Counted from the first letter of the stretch, positions 34,875-46,367 are shown. The stretch is DNA of 64,000 nucleotides from Simmondsia chinensis (GCA_018398585.1 JAGTTD010000010.1:32094638-32158637); one strand, 5' to 3'. The notes: generated from the letters alone by a model not told the origin. Translations and numbers: made by a program.

Positions 34875-35451
34875 TGTTAGGAATATGCCTCAAATTTATG
34901 TTTTTAATCATGAGTCTCGCCATGAGTAAGCCGATCAATCAGGTGGTACAACCGATCGATCGGAAAGCAACGCTAGAGAAAAAGTCAAGAAGAGCTGCAG
35001 AAGATTGATCGGGGTGTACCCTAGCCGTTTAGTATAAATATGGGCCTAGGGCTTTGGTTTATGCATGCAATTAAGAAAGAGAGCACCGTTACATTCATTT
35101 GAGAGCGTTACGAGAGTTTAGAGGGAGTAATTTAGTAATTCTTCATAGATCTCGTTCAGAGAATGTGTCGTTGTAATTCTTCCATTATTCATACTCAATA
35201 AAGATCTCCATCTGCCCATGGTTTTTCCCTCTTGATTGAAGAGGGTTTTCCACGTAAATCATTATGGATTTTCTTTGTTCTCTTTTATTTTTTGTTTACT
35301 TCTCTTGTGTGAGTTATAGTGCTTAAATCGAATCCAGTATTAGGTGTTAAGTTCTGCTTCTCAAATTGATATCATTGTATATCAAATTTGAGTCAAGATT
35401 CCTAACAAATTGATATCCGAGTATATCAAGTTTGTTCTAGTTTTACTAACA
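34875..35451 (+). repeat. 5' LTR of Copia C
   Basis: 577 bp with TATA box AGTATAAATATGG at about 35031. It carries fewer and more mutated GATCGATCGG motifs than the 3' LTR. Confidence 0.85.
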
Positions 35452-35487
35452 ATTGGTATCAAAGCCCTGTTATTTCGATTTGGTATT

Positions 35488-37155
35488 ATGACGTCTACAG
35501 TTAAATCTAAAGTTGAGAAGTTTGGTAGTCAAGGCAGTTTTAGTTTATGACAAGTTCGCGTTAAAGGCGTCTTGACTCAGAAAGCTTGAAGAAAGCTTTA
35601 GATGGGAAAGAGAAAAAACCTGAGAGTTTATCCGAAGCACAATGGGAGAAGTTAGACGAAAGGGCTTTTTCAGCAATTCAGATGTGTCTTACCGATTACG
35701 TTTTGACAAAAGTTCTAGAAGTGAAGACCGCTAAGGAGTTGTGGAAGAAATTGCAAGAGATGTTTTGTTTCAAGTCCGTCTCAACAACTTGAAGTTAAGC
35801 GTCGATTGTTCACGTTTCGTATGTCAGAAGATACGTCACTTAAGAATTATGTTAATGAATTTAATTCATTAATTCAAGAATTAAAGGAGCTTGATGATGC
35901 TCCTAAGGATGAAGATCAAGTAATGTTATTGTTATGGTCACTCTCTACCTCTTATAGAGATTTCGTAGAAAGCATGATTTATGGTGGTAGGTCAACTATC
36001 ACAGTTGATGAGGTTAAGAGAAACCTACTGAGTAAAGAAAGAGTAGGTAAGGAGTTGCCTGACTCCATTCAGAACTCAGGTAGTGGTTTATTTGTGAGAG
36101 GGAGAACCGAGTCTAAAGAATATGACCATAGTGGAAACAAGTCTAAGCCTAGACATCAAGATCAATCCTGTAATTAGTGTTATAAGAAAGGACATATTAA
36201 GAGAGATTGTTACAAGCTTAAGAGGAAACTAGAAGCAGATAACAGGTCTGACCAAAGATCCACAGTAGCTAGTGTTGTAGTTGAAGATGAGAATGATGGT
36301 GATATACTGTATATATCTGAACCTCAATCCAGTTTTAGAGATAGTTGAATTTTAGATTCGAGTTGGTTTTCTACGTACGAGTCAATTCAAGGTGGAGTTG
36401 CTTTGATGGGCAATGATGCTACATGCAGAGTTTTGGGTATATGAAAAATTCGTATTAAGATGTTTGATGGCACTATCAGGACTTTGAGCGATGATCGTCA
36501 CATTCCTAATTTGAAGAAGAATCTCATCTCTTTAGGTACTCTTGAGTCACATGGCTACAGGTATACAGCTGAAGATAGAGTTCTGAAGGTCGTTAAGGGT
36601 GCTTTAGTTGTGATTAAAGGTAGAAGGGTAGGAACATTATATGAACTTGTCGGTTCCAAAGTTGCAAGATCAGTTAAGATATCTTCATCATCATTGTTGA
36701 CAGAATGAGATATCACAAAGTCATGGGGCACGAGGTTAGTTCATTTAGGTGATAAGGGTATGTTTGAGCTAAGTAAAAGTGGCTCGTTGTGTGGTCAGTT
36801 TACAGGACTGAAATCTTGTAAACAAGGCATTTATGAGAAGCAGAAAAGAGTTCACTTTAAGAAATTTCTGACAAGTAGAGATGTCAAGTTTGATGAGTCT
36901 TCATTATTGAGTCCACAGAAGATGTCATCCGTTGTTTGTGATTTAGGTCAGGTGAATAAGTCAGAGGGAATTTAGTTTCAGTTAAGTAACACAATTCAAC
37001 AGCGGGTGGCTGTTTCAGAAGATGTGTCAAAAGCCAATTCCGAGAAGAAGAAGCTTAGTATTGCTGATAACCTCACAGATATGTTCACTCAATTGTTACC
37101 GAGCAAGAAGTTCAAGCATCGCTCGGACTCGGTTAGGTTTTCTGTTTTGTTTAGA
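35488..37155 (+). pseudogene. Copia C gag with pol internally deleted
   Basis: The start at 35488 (after the primer site) opens a Gag closely related to that of Copia E: KKALDGKEKKPESLSEAQWE and FTFRMSEDTSLKNYVNEF compare with KKALEGKEKKPETLTEAQWE and FRMTEGTSLKNYLSEF. A TAG falls within the zinc knuckle at 36175. The pre-integrase region (KKNLISLGTLESHGYRYTAE) then jumps from KQKRVHF to KKFLTSRDVKFDESSLL (about 36870), losing the integrase core. RT is absent. The frame resumes in an RNase H tail (NLTDMFTQLLPSKKFKH, about 37070). Non-autonomous and broken. Confidence 0.85.
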
Positions 37156-37233
37156 TAACCCCGTGTGAGGGGTGTTTTGTTGAGTAGGTGGAGAAATTTT
37201 GCTTATGTGTAAATTTTAGTCAAGGTGGAGGCT

Positions 37234-37848
37234 TGTTAGAAATATGCCTCAAATTTATGGTTTTAATCATGAGTCTTGCCGTGAGCAAGCCGATCGATCG
37301 GGTGGTACAACTGATTGGTAGGAGAGCAACACTGGAGAAAAAGTCAAGAAGAGCTACAGAAGAGGGGCCGATCGATCGGGTCGCCCCAATCAATCGGGAG
37401 TCTTTTTCCATGTACCCTAGATATTTAGTATAAATATGGGTTTAGGGCTTCAATTTATGCATCCAATTAAGAAAGAGAGCGCCATCACATTCGTTTGAGA
37501 GCTTACGAGATTTTAGAGGGAGTGATTCAGTAATTCTCCATAGATCTCGTTCAGAGGAAGTGTCATTGTAATTCTTCCATTATTCATACTCAATAAAGAT
37601 CTCTATATCCGCCCGTGGGTTTTTCCTCTCGATTGAAGAGGGTTTTCCACGTAAATCATTGTGTGTTTTCTTTGTTCTCTTTTATTTTTTGTTTACTTCT
37701 CTTGTGTGGGTTATAGTACTTGAATCGAATCCAATATTCCATGTTAAGTTCCGTTTCTCAAATTAATATCATTGTATATTAGATTTCAGTCAAGATTTCT
37801 AACAAATTAATGTCCGATTATATCAAGTTTGTTACAGTTTTACTAACA
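37234..37848 (+). repeat. 3' LTR of Copia C
   Basis: 615 bp. Contains two GCCGATCGATCGGG motifs and a CCCAATCAATCGGGA variant, in a block of about 40 bp that the 5' LTR lacks. Confidence 0.85.
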
Positions 37849-37902
37849 AATGACAATGACAATTTGAGAAGAGCATTACTAGGCTAGCCACATAGCACTT
37901 GA

Positions 37903-38510
37903 GCAACAGGAATGACAATGGTGCGGGGCAAGTACGGGGGTGCCTCATTCATACCCTTACTCTCCACTCAAATTCATATCCACACTCACCCATTACCTAC
38001 CACAGGTATGAAGTAGATATCCGTACTAGCCACAATGGGTACAAATCCATACCCATATCCCCATTATCCGCGGATATCCAACAGCTATCTATTACCTGCC
38101 CCGTATCCACATATGTCTATCCATACTTGTCCATATTAATTATTTAATAATCCAATTATAATTTGCTGTAATATTTGACACAAAATTGAATAATGAAATC
38201 AAATATATATTTTTTCTTATTTTTAAATAAATAAAATACAAATTGGGTATGAGGCGGGGCGGGACAGGTATGGAACGAAACGGCGTGGGGCAGGTACAAC
38301 ATCATATACCCGTACCCGCCCTAGACCGTGATTATAATTTATACTTGACCTACAAAAAAAATGACACCAATACAAAGGGATATTAAAATATTGGCTGGAT
38401 GGCATGAATTAGGGTTTAATTCTCATGTTATTTTAAGGTTAAAGCCTTCATTTGTGGGACATTGAGTAGATCTTGTCCCCATACTCGTTTTGCTTGTCAT
38501 TTCCGCCGTT
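37903..38510. mobile_element. Candidate hAT-like MITE
   Basis: The left side AGGAATGACAATGGTGCGGGG and, reverse-complemented, the right side GGAAATGACAAGCAAAACGAG resemble hAT MITE ends (GGATGGCAATG type). Internal GGGGCGGG/ACCCGTACCCGCCC blocks fit too. No 8-bp target duplication was found, so the borders are uncertain. Confidence 0.4.
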
Positions 38511-39049
38511 TGTTTTGGGATTCAGAAGTGAGGTACAACAGAAGAATATCAGTTTCTCTAATAATAGGGAAAAGAAATTAGGAAACTTGATTGAGTTTTG
38601 TGAATTTAGGTTGTGAAAAATGCTAGCTTAAATTTGACATGGTAATGAAATTGAAACATGATTGATTTCTATGCCTGATGGAGTTGTACTTCTATAATTT
38701 GCAGATTGCTTACTGGAGTATGTTTGAATTTAGTCTTTTATCACCAATGTTGTCATTTCTTCATTGATCAACTATTTCTTTGTATTATGACAATTAACTT
38801 GTTTTTATTCCCATTTTGAATAAAAATTCGTGGCATTCATCACTCATGCTAGTTTATGATTCTTAAACTTCAGTAGTTGATATTGAAAATTCATGGATTC
38901 GTAGCTCATGGTGTTCAGAAGGTTCGGGTATTGGCGTAGAGAAGGGGATGGAAGAGCATTGTTTGATGATGAGCGAATAAGCTAAATTTTAGAAGCAACT
39001 CTAAAAGAAATACATAGTTATGTGAAAGTGAAAGCAAGAAACGCCTAAA

Positions 39050-39625
39050 ATATGAAGTGCTATAATGAGTTCTGGTGTTCTTGTGCATGTAACTACACTC
39101 GATACTAGGAATGTCACCTACTACGGTGTTTCAATAGAGATTCTTGAGTTGGACTATCATTAAGGGAGGAAGGTCATCTTACTTCGATGTGACTGGGTTC
39201 ATCCTACAATGGTGGTGAGAAAGATCGGTTTGGTTTCACTCTTGTTAACTTCAAATCACAGCTAAAAACTATTGAACCTTATGTTTTAGCTGAGCAAGCA
39301 TTGCAAGTTTTCTACACGCCCGAGTCTAAAGAAAAGAATTGGCATCTGGTTACCAGTATGAAGCCAAGAGATTCTTTTGACATGTAGGAACAAATCGTAC
39401 CTGAAGTGGATTGCCAACATGACCAAGAGATACTAAAGGCTATCAACATATATGCCACTGACAATATAAGAGATGACATTAAAGGGGATTTAGTTAATCA
39501 AACATTAAATGAAGCTATAGTCGTGGAGGATGATAGTGAATATCTTTACTAGAGTGATGATAGTGAGGAAGATGATACTCTCTATGACTATGATTACAAC
39601 AAAATGTGATTATCACAAAAAGTGT
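39050..39625 (+). pseudogene. CACTA transposase remnant (DUF4216-like)
   Basis: Plus-strand frames give, in order, SGVLVHVTTLDTRNVTYYGV and IEILELDYH (about 39070-39160), RCDWVHPT, then FGFTLVNFKSQLKTIEPYVL, EQALQVFYTPESKEKNWHLV and MKPRDSFDM (39225-39385). These are the hallmarks of the DUF4216 region next to Tnp2 in plant CACTA (En/Spm) elements. An acidic tail follows (DDSEEDDTLYDYDYNKM). Stops occur after SFDM and EYLY. Upstream Tnp2 catalytic sequence was not recognised. Confidence 0.75.
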
Positions 39626-39638
39626 GTGATTATCACAA

Positions 39639-39761
39639 AAAGGATTACATCTTGTAGCACTATTGTCCTTTTGTGGATGTTTGGAAACGAATTGTAATTA
39701 TGCAAACAGTCTTGTCCAAACATCCACAAAAGGACAATAGTGCTACAAGATGTAATCCTTT
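39639..39761. repeat. Perfect 46-bp inverted repeat (hairpin)
   Basis: 39639-39684 and 39716-39761 are exact reverse complements over 46 bp, with a 31-bp loop. A partial further copy of the arm occurs at about 43047-43097. Just upstream, GTGATTATCACAAAAAG is repeated twice (39606 and 39626). Confidence 0.95.
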
Positions 39762-40087
39762 GTAAAAACATACTTAACATAACCAAAATGATCAAAAATC
39801 AATGTATATCCATATTCATAATCAAATAGCAAGAAAACCATAATCGCAGTTGCCACTATTTTAATAATATTCCTCCTCTTCTTCTCCAACTTTCTCTTCC
39901 TCTTCAGCTCCCTCTTCCACTTCCTCACCATCTTAATTGTTTACCCCATCTTCATAATCCTCGTGGCAAAATGATTTCTATTATGCAAAAGTATAGAATT
40001 AGAAGTTAAAAACCTTTAGAACAAAACAAAAATTGGAATCAATATAACATATAAAGATAGCGAAATGGCCTCTATTACTTACCTTTC

Positions 40088-40600
40088 CTATGAGTTGGCG
40101 TATAGCATCCACCAAGTAAGAAATCCGCTCTTGAGTGTTTTTTTAATCCACAAGTCAAAGCGTATAACATCCTTCTCTAATCTAACCCATTGGCTCTGCT
40201 CTTCGATGAGTGCACACCTCTTCTTCCTTGAATAAGGTACCTTACCGCCTAGACCATAAGTCTTTGCATATCCATCTTTGTTCCCCCCCATAACTTCTTC
40301 AAATATCTTTTTTCAAGCATTATTTATCTCATCCAAGCCATATTCATCTGGCATCTCCAAAGTTTATTTTGTATGTTTTCCTTCAAGGAACACTAGTAAA
40401 TTAACATGTCAAAACTTAGTTCATTATGAGGGAACTTAACACTGTTGAGAAATAGTGGTAGCATCTTACTAATGTTGCAACGGAATGACAATCACGCTTA
40501 GTTTTGGGGGTCGGCTTGTGGGTTAACATCAAAATTTCAATCTCATCAATAGGATGGCCTTTGACTTGCTACATTGACCAATATGTATTAATGATTGAAA
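40088..40600 (-). pseudogene. Probable CACTA second gene (Transposase_24-like)
   Basis: The minus strand reads GHPIDEIEILMLTHKPTPKT near 40490-40560, then a decayed middle, then FEEVMGGNKDGYAKTYGLGG and WVRLEKDVIRFDLWIKK (40088-40300). This order of a PIDE-type segment and a GxGxxYGLG-type segment is reminiscent of the plant Ptta/En/Spm transposase family. Frames are broken. The assignment is weaker than for the DUF4216 part. Confidence 0.5.
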
Positions 40601-40778
40601 AAATATATGTAAAAAATGCACACCCTTGTACTCTAACAAAACTCTTGGTACCTACGTAATGTGGAAGTACCCCTTGCTTATGATTAGCATTGTTCCTCGC
40701 ACTCCAAGCCTAAATTTTAGAAAGTTACAAATATGAAACTATGTAAGAATTTTTACAATTCACCACAACACACAAACT

Positions 40779-40798
40779 CCCCCCCCCCCCCCCCCCCC

Positions 40799-40820
<22 letters not shown>
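40779..40820. repeat. Poly-C tract (C20-T-C21)
   Basis: Twenty C, one T, 21 C, then ten A. Could be a real i-motif/G4-forming tract or a sequencing or assembly artefact. Confidence 0.9.
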
Positions 40821-40832
<12 letters not shown>

Positions 40833-41337
40833 CCTCCAAAGGAAAAGAAATCAACTATACAACACCACCTTGTATATCCTCCACTTGTATGGATTGTAGA
40901 GCCTCTGGGTTCTAACCATCATCGTGCAAAAGAAACAAGCTATGCCGAGCTTTCGTAGATTGAGAATTCGTCTCAATATCATCACGCGGAGGATTGTGAA
41001 CTAATATTGGGCTATGATGCCTCCGATTCAGTTGTGCCATGGCATTTTATGTAAAAATGGATATAGATCATTTAAAATGATAAATGCAAAAGAAACTAAT
41101 CAAAATAATCTTTGAATAGAGATAATATTAGACCTTGAGTTGGGTTCTCTTCACTAATATTTTATTTCTCTGAGTTGATCCCATTTGATCCTTCACATAT
41201 TAAGGCACGTAAGAAATGAAATATAATGGATATACTTAAAAATATCACCCATTCCAATAAGGATATGACCAATAAAGCAAAAATTAATACTTCACCAACA
41301 TATGAATTTCATTTCACAATAGCAAACAAAAAAAATC

Positions 41338-41556
41338 ACACACTTGTTGTGATAATCACATTTAGTTGTAATCATAGTCATAGAGAGTATCATCTTCCTC
41401 ACTATAATCACTATAGTAAAGATATTCGCTATCATCCTCTCCAACTACGGCTTCATTTAATGTTTGATTAACTAAATCCCCTTTAGTGTCATCTCTTAGA
41501 TTGTCAGTGTCATATATGTTGATAGCCTTTAGTATCTCTTGGTCATGTTGGCAAAC
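41338..41556 (-). repeat. Inverted copy of the CACTA DUF4216 tail
   Basis: Reverse complement of about 39410-39628, with high identity. In this copy the codon that is TAG after EYLY in the first arm reads as TAT, so it is less damaged there. Together the two arms form a large inverted repeat around about 1.7 kb. Confidence 0.85.
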
Positions 41557-41576
41557 TAGTTACAAAGGATTACATT

Positions 41577-42354
41577 TTCCCTACTTCAACATGAAGAGTG
41601 CTAAACTAGTTAGCACACCTCTTGCCTCACATTTTAAATTGAGTAAACAGTCTTGTCCTGTAACCGAGAAAGAGAAAGAAGAGATGTCATCTATTCCTTA
41701 CTCCTCTGCTGTTGGGTCTTTAATGTATGCTATGGTTTGCACCATACCAGATATTGCTCATGCTGTGGGTGTTGTGAGCAGGTTTCTGTCAAATCCAGGG
41801 AAAGGTCACTGGGAAGCAGTGAAATGGATCTTCAGATATTTGCGGGATACTTCAAAACAGTGTTTGAGTTTTGGAGGCTCGGGACCGATTCTTGAAGGGT
41901 ATACTAATTTTGATATGGCAGGATGTCTTGACAGTAGGAAATCTACTTCGGGGTATTTGTTCACTTTTGCAGGGGGAGCTGTGTCTTGGTCGTCCAGATT
42001 GTAGAAGTGTGTTGCTCTCTCCACTACTGAAGTTGAATATATTGCTGCTGTTGAAGCAGGGAAGGAAATGTAGTGGATGAAGAGGTTTCTACAAAAGTTG
42101 GGTCTGAAATAGAAAGAGTATGTGGTGTTCTGTGACAGTCAGAGTGCGATGGATCTGAGTAAAAATTCTATATACCATGCCCGCACAAAACACATTGATG
42201 TAAGATATCATTGGTTGCGTTATGTTATTGAAGAAAAGTTGATGATGTTGAAGAAGATTCACACTGACAAAAACATGGCTAATATGTTAACCAAGGTGAT
42301 ACCTAGTGGCAAGGTGGACTTGTGCATTAGGATGGCTGGTGTGGACTTTAAGTA
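41577..42354 (+). pseudogene. Copia D RT/RNase H C-terminal region
   Basis: Reads FNMKSAKLVSTPLASHFKLS, SIPYSSAVGSLMYAMVC, GHWEAVKWIFRYLRDTSK and DSRKSTSGYLFTFAGGAVSW, then RNase H (CVALSTTEVEYIAA; FCDSQSAMDLSKN; YHARTKHIDVRYHWLRY), ending at the stop near 42352. Exactly three in-frame stops interrupt it, at 42002, 42071 and 42110, all TAG. Motifs are otherwise well kept, so this is a fairly young truncated copy. Confidence 0.88.
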
Positions 42355-42402
42355 GCCTGATGTGGAGTCTCTCCTCCTCGTGGTGGGCTGGAGGGGGAGA
42401 TT

Positions 42403-42449
42403 TGTGGGGTACATAATATGTACTGTGGTCCAGCCTATATTTTATAATA

Positions 42450-42483
<34 letters not shown>

Positions 42484-42500
42484 GAAAGTGTGAGGCGGTG

Positions 42501-42539
<39 letters not shown>

Positions 42540-43036
42540 TTGATTTGTGAGGGTTTTGTGTGAGTGAAAAAAAATAAGGGGGTGTGGTGTGCGGCTGGGG
42601 CACACAGAAACAAAAACGAGAAAGAGAGAGTGCGACAGGGAGGTGAGATCGGGTTTCGATCTTGAAGCAATTTGGGGTGGGTTTTCTAGGCATTGATTGG
42701 AGTTAATTGATCGGGAGAATCAATTGTTCTCGGGTCTGAGGAGGTAATCCTTGTATCGCTCAATTTGCTTGTAAGTTTCAAGTTAGGGCAAATATCTTGA
42801 AACCATAAACGTTGTAATTGTTATTTTCTATAGTGGATTTTGCTGTCGATTTGCCTCGTGGTTTTTTCCTCGACTCTGGAGGGTTTTCCACGTTATATCT
42901 GGTGTTGATTTAATTTTCGCGTTTTTATTTCGTCGTTGATATTTGGTGATATTGATATGCCCTGTGATTTATATCTGTCATTAATATTGGCTTGAGTGGT
43001 CAATTTGAATTGGGTTTAGGTGTCTAGACCCCTACA
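42403..43036 (+). repeat. 3' LTR of Copia D
   Basis: 634 bp from TGTGGGG to CCCCTACA, after the purine tract GGAGGGGGAGAT. Contains an (AT)n run at about 42450-42480 and a (GT)n run at about 42513-42540. Confidence 0.8.
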
Positions 43037-43046
43037 AATATGAAGG

Positions 43047-43640
43047 ATTGACATTTACTAGCACTATCGTCATTTTCTGGATGTTCGGAAACGAATTTGT
43101 AAGACTCTTTATATATGTTGTTGGTAATGAGCTTTTATAATATTATTGGTTATTATCCAACATCATAACAATAAGAATATCAACGATAGAAAGTCATTGG
43201 AATAGGTACAGCTATGCATAATAATAGCAATACCACCAGAAGAAAGTCGTTGGTAAAAGTTATACCAATGAATGGATGTTGTTTTTAAAATATTTGAGTA
43301 TGTAAATATGTATTCCAACAAATGTGGCATTTAACTAAAACCTTTACTAATAGAGTCAAGTTGTTGGTAATGTTCTGCTGGTATTGCATATCAATTGCAG
43401 CAATATGAATGTATTCATCGGTATAAATTTTACCAACGTATCCTAGTGGTTGGTAATGATCCTATTGGTACCTTATACTAATTGCAACCAAGGTCTTTAA
43501 TATCTATTGGTAAAACCAATAGCAACAAAAGCAAATCCAACGGTAGATTATCCGTTGATAATAACCAATACCAATGTACAAATGGGCTTTTACCAACAAA
43601 CTTGTCCTATTAGCATTGATGATTTTTTTGTAGGCTCACT
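43047..43640. mobile_element. CACTA subterminal repeat region
   Basis: Begins with the CACTA segment also seen in the 39.6-kb hairpin arm. Then GTTGGTAA (for example near 43118, 43230, 43381, 43440) and TTACCAAC (near 43430 and 43591) recur in both orientations, the pattern of CACTA transposase-binding subterminal repeats. A terminal CACTA motif was not found. Confidence 0.6.
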
Positions 43641-44849
43641 TGTACCTGTATTCGCCCAAAACGAGGTAGCGAGTAATAGGGTTTACCTGCCCCACTAACC
43701 TAAACACTTGTTACATTAAGTCATCATATAGCTAACACAACACCTAAACAATAGACAAATACATAATACCCTAAACCATTTGGCATCACTAAGAATCCAG
43801 CATCAATCATTCGTCATGAAATATGCTAAATTAACACAACTGGGATTATATTACAACTGACATAACATAATTACCTAGGTAGTTTAGGTAATGCAAAAAA
43901 TGTTTTTCCTTAGACACACATGTTAATATATCTTAGCCCGATCTTGTTCTTAGACTAGTTATACCAAATTGTATCAATCATACAACCCATGGATTACATG
44001 CTAAAATAATAGCATTACTTTTCAACTTTATAATTTGGTTCCGAGTCCCAAATGGTATTATTTTGGACTATTTAGTGTAAGAGCTCACAAAATAAAGGAG
44101 AGGGAACACCATTCAATCACTCTCTACCATGGCGGTTTCATAGTACATATAGTATGACGTTTACGTTATGGCATAGCTTCCACTTAATTGGACCTGTTAC
44201 TCTATCATTTATGCCAAGCTAGTTTTCTCATAGGTAGTACACAATATGTCAATGGAATTCTACTACCTCATTTGTAGGAAACAAAATAACGAGTTACTGA
44301 AATTCATATCCAACTCTCTTGAATCTCGTCTCGGACGAACAGAGGCACTATTATTTTATATGCATCTTGTATGACCCATGTAAAAGGCAAGTTGAGATCA
44401 AAATTCACCAAAAAAATGGTCGCGTTTCACAAAATACTCAACTTCAGGGTGATCATCTGTGTTAGTGGACTGATCATAGCCTGGTGTCATCGTTATTTTT
44501 ACTTGCTTCATTCAAAAACACTTATAAACAAGATTGAGTTAACAAATAAAAAAAATCACGTTTGTGCATTGCAAATAAGTACAATTCAAAAACATACAAA
44601 ATAACATCAATTCTTTCGTAGTCATATGCTTCTGACATTTTTAACAATTGCTTTTGTCATAGAAACATGTTTTATGGACTATTTCTCCTTGCCTAAACTA
44701 TCACTAACATGGTTGATTCAAATCTCTCTCGAAATCGAAGGAGAAGGAAGGATTCAACGTGTCCTAGAATTACTAGCCTAGTCCTGTTTACTCGATCTGC
44801 TGGTACTCACCATAGCTAGTTTCCCAATTGGACTCTCACCCGGCTGCTT
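43641..44849. other. Unassigned, possibly decayed Gypsy pol
   Basis: Downstream of the antisense Gypsy gag, where protease and RT would be expected on the minus strand, no motif could be recognised. AT-rich with frequent stops in all frames. Confidence 0.35.
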
Positions 44850-45556
44850 GACTACTTCACAAAGTATGAGTCTAGTGCTGTGTATGTTGTTTCTCGACCT
44901 GCAAGGCTCTCTAGTGAGCCTCCAAAATAGAAAATATGTCAAACATGTTAAAACACCTCTAAATATGTCTCAGTCAACCCGCCAATATACCTATTCATCA
45001 TTTGTTCCTCTTGTCCTGCCAGGTCGTTCCTGGCCACCAAAGCATAGAACTTCATAGTATAATCCTCTACGAATCATGACCCCTAACATAAATTATGGAA
45101 TTTCTAGTACATAAGCCTTGCATGGTTAGGAAGGAACACACTACGCATGTGCTTCTTCATGTCGTCTAGTTCCAATCTTGCTTTTTCCCTGCCTCATCCT
45201 TGAATGCTTTAGTTGCTGCCACTAGGCGACAACTCTCCCCCTCAATCTGGTTGCCATTACAAGAACCCACTTATCCTTATGGACCTCCTTGAAGTCCAAC
45301 ACCTTCTCAATAAACACCAGCCAATCTTAGGATTCCCCTAGTTGCCTTCCACCTTAGGATTATGGAATCTCAATCCTGATCCTGGATTCCCAACACCTTT
45401 CTTTAGAGTACTCGGACATGTCTTAGCTAATCTCTCGCTCTTGTAGTTTTGCCTCTGGGTGCCATCCCTGATAAAGGAATTTTTGAAGCTTTCCTTTGTG
45501 TCTTCCTCTTCACCCACACCTGGTGAATGTTGAGGCTGAGTTATCTGGCGATACAT
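44850..45556 (-). pseudogene. Gypsy gag
   Basis: Minus-strand motifs in order: GSGLRFHNPKVEGN (45350-45390), DWLVFIEKVLDFKEVHKDKW and MATRLRGRVVA (45230-45330), LKHSRMRQGKSKIGTR (about 45180), then FYALVARNDLAGQEEQMMNR and YIGGLTETY (44960-45055). This is the plant Gypsy retrotransposon Gag pattern. Several stops and shifts interrupt it. No zinc knuckle was recognised downstream. Confidence 0.85.
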
Positions 45557-46103
45557 TCTTAGTATCTGCTCCAGCGTGACTTTATACGTCAGGATCTAGC
45601 CACTAATTCCTCAAGTCTCCTCTACGTCTAGCGAGTTACATCCCTTTCATAGAGTTGTTCAACAAATGTGTACCATCATATCCCTCGAAATGATGAATAC
45701 GTTTTGCCTCTTATACCAACTGATGCATTTGCCTCTCTGGTTGAAAGGTAAGAAGGGATTCAACGACCTTCCATTAATTCTAATGGCTAAAGTTAGGAAG
45801 AACAACAGGAAGATTCTCACACCGGAGAGCAAAGAGAGAAACAAAGTATTCAATTGAAAATAGTGGGGGAAAAAACTACCCGACAAAAGAACTAAGAGCC
45901 TATTATAGGTTTCCCTCATAAACCAAAAATAACTCCTACTCCTAATCAAATTATAAAAGCCTTTAATACTGAAAACTCAACAGCAATTTGTCTCTAACTA
46001 GGGCTTTTAGCACCTAAAGGGAAATCAAATAATCACATGCGAATATGAGGAGACAACTCAAAGTCAAGCAGGCTTTTGTGCTCCTGGAAGTTTGCTTTCC
46101 TGG

Positions 46104-46367
46104 CCTCTCTCTCTGTCTATGCCAGTTCTTCTACTCGCCATGTCACGTGGCGAACTGACCTCTTGAAGACATGATTTTTCTTGCATTAGTACCTCTCTCT
46201 CTGTTTATGCCAGTTCTTCTACTCGCCATGTCACATGGCGAATTGACCTCTTGAAGACATGATTTTTCTTGCATTAGTACCTCTCTCTCTGTTTATGCCA
46301 GTTCTTCTACTCGCCATGTCACGTGGCGAATTGACCTCTTGAAGGCATGATTTTTCTTGCATTAGTA
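46104..46367. repeat. Three 88-bp tandem repeats in the Gypsy LTR
   Basis: Units start at 46104, 46192 and 46280, with only a few substitutions. Each holds TCGCCATGTCACGTGGCGA, an inverted repeat TCGCCA/TGGCGA around a G-box/ABRE-like CACGTGGC. The middle unit reads CACATGGC. Confidence 0.93.

Larger units (their letters stand above)
34875..37848 (+). mobile_element. Copia C, internally deleted relative of Copia E
   Basis: LTRs at 34875-35451 (577 bp) and 37234-37848 (615 bp), both beginning TGTTAG and ATATGCCTCAAATTTATG and ending ACTAACA. The primer site TTGGTATCAAAGCCC follows at about 35454. The purine tract AAGGTGGAGGC precedes the 3' LTR. Interior of 1.8 kb with Gag, a piece of integrase and the very end of RNase H. 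Flanks ATTAA and AATGA do not form a clear target duplication. Confidence 0.88.
41577..43036 (+). mobile_element. 5'-truncated Copia D (RT/RNase H end plus 3' LTR)
   Basis: Starts abruptly inside CACTA sequence and runs through the RT-RNase H region into one LTR. Similar CACTA words occur on both sides: AAAGGATTACAT before it and GAAGGATTGACAT after it. The 5' LTR, gag, protease, integrase and most of RT are missing. Confidence 0.8.

Noticed and set aside
34870..37853. Target duplication for Copia C
   Set aside because: Flanks ATTAA and AATGA do not match well enough, so none is claimed.
42442..42693. Possible His/Tyr-rich coding frames on the minus strand
   Set aside because: They are translations of (AT)n and (GT)n runs inside the Copia D LTR.
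46104..46367. CRISPR-like array of regular repeats
   Set aside because: The whole 88-bp unit is repeated with no unique spacers, inside an LTR of a plant genome.
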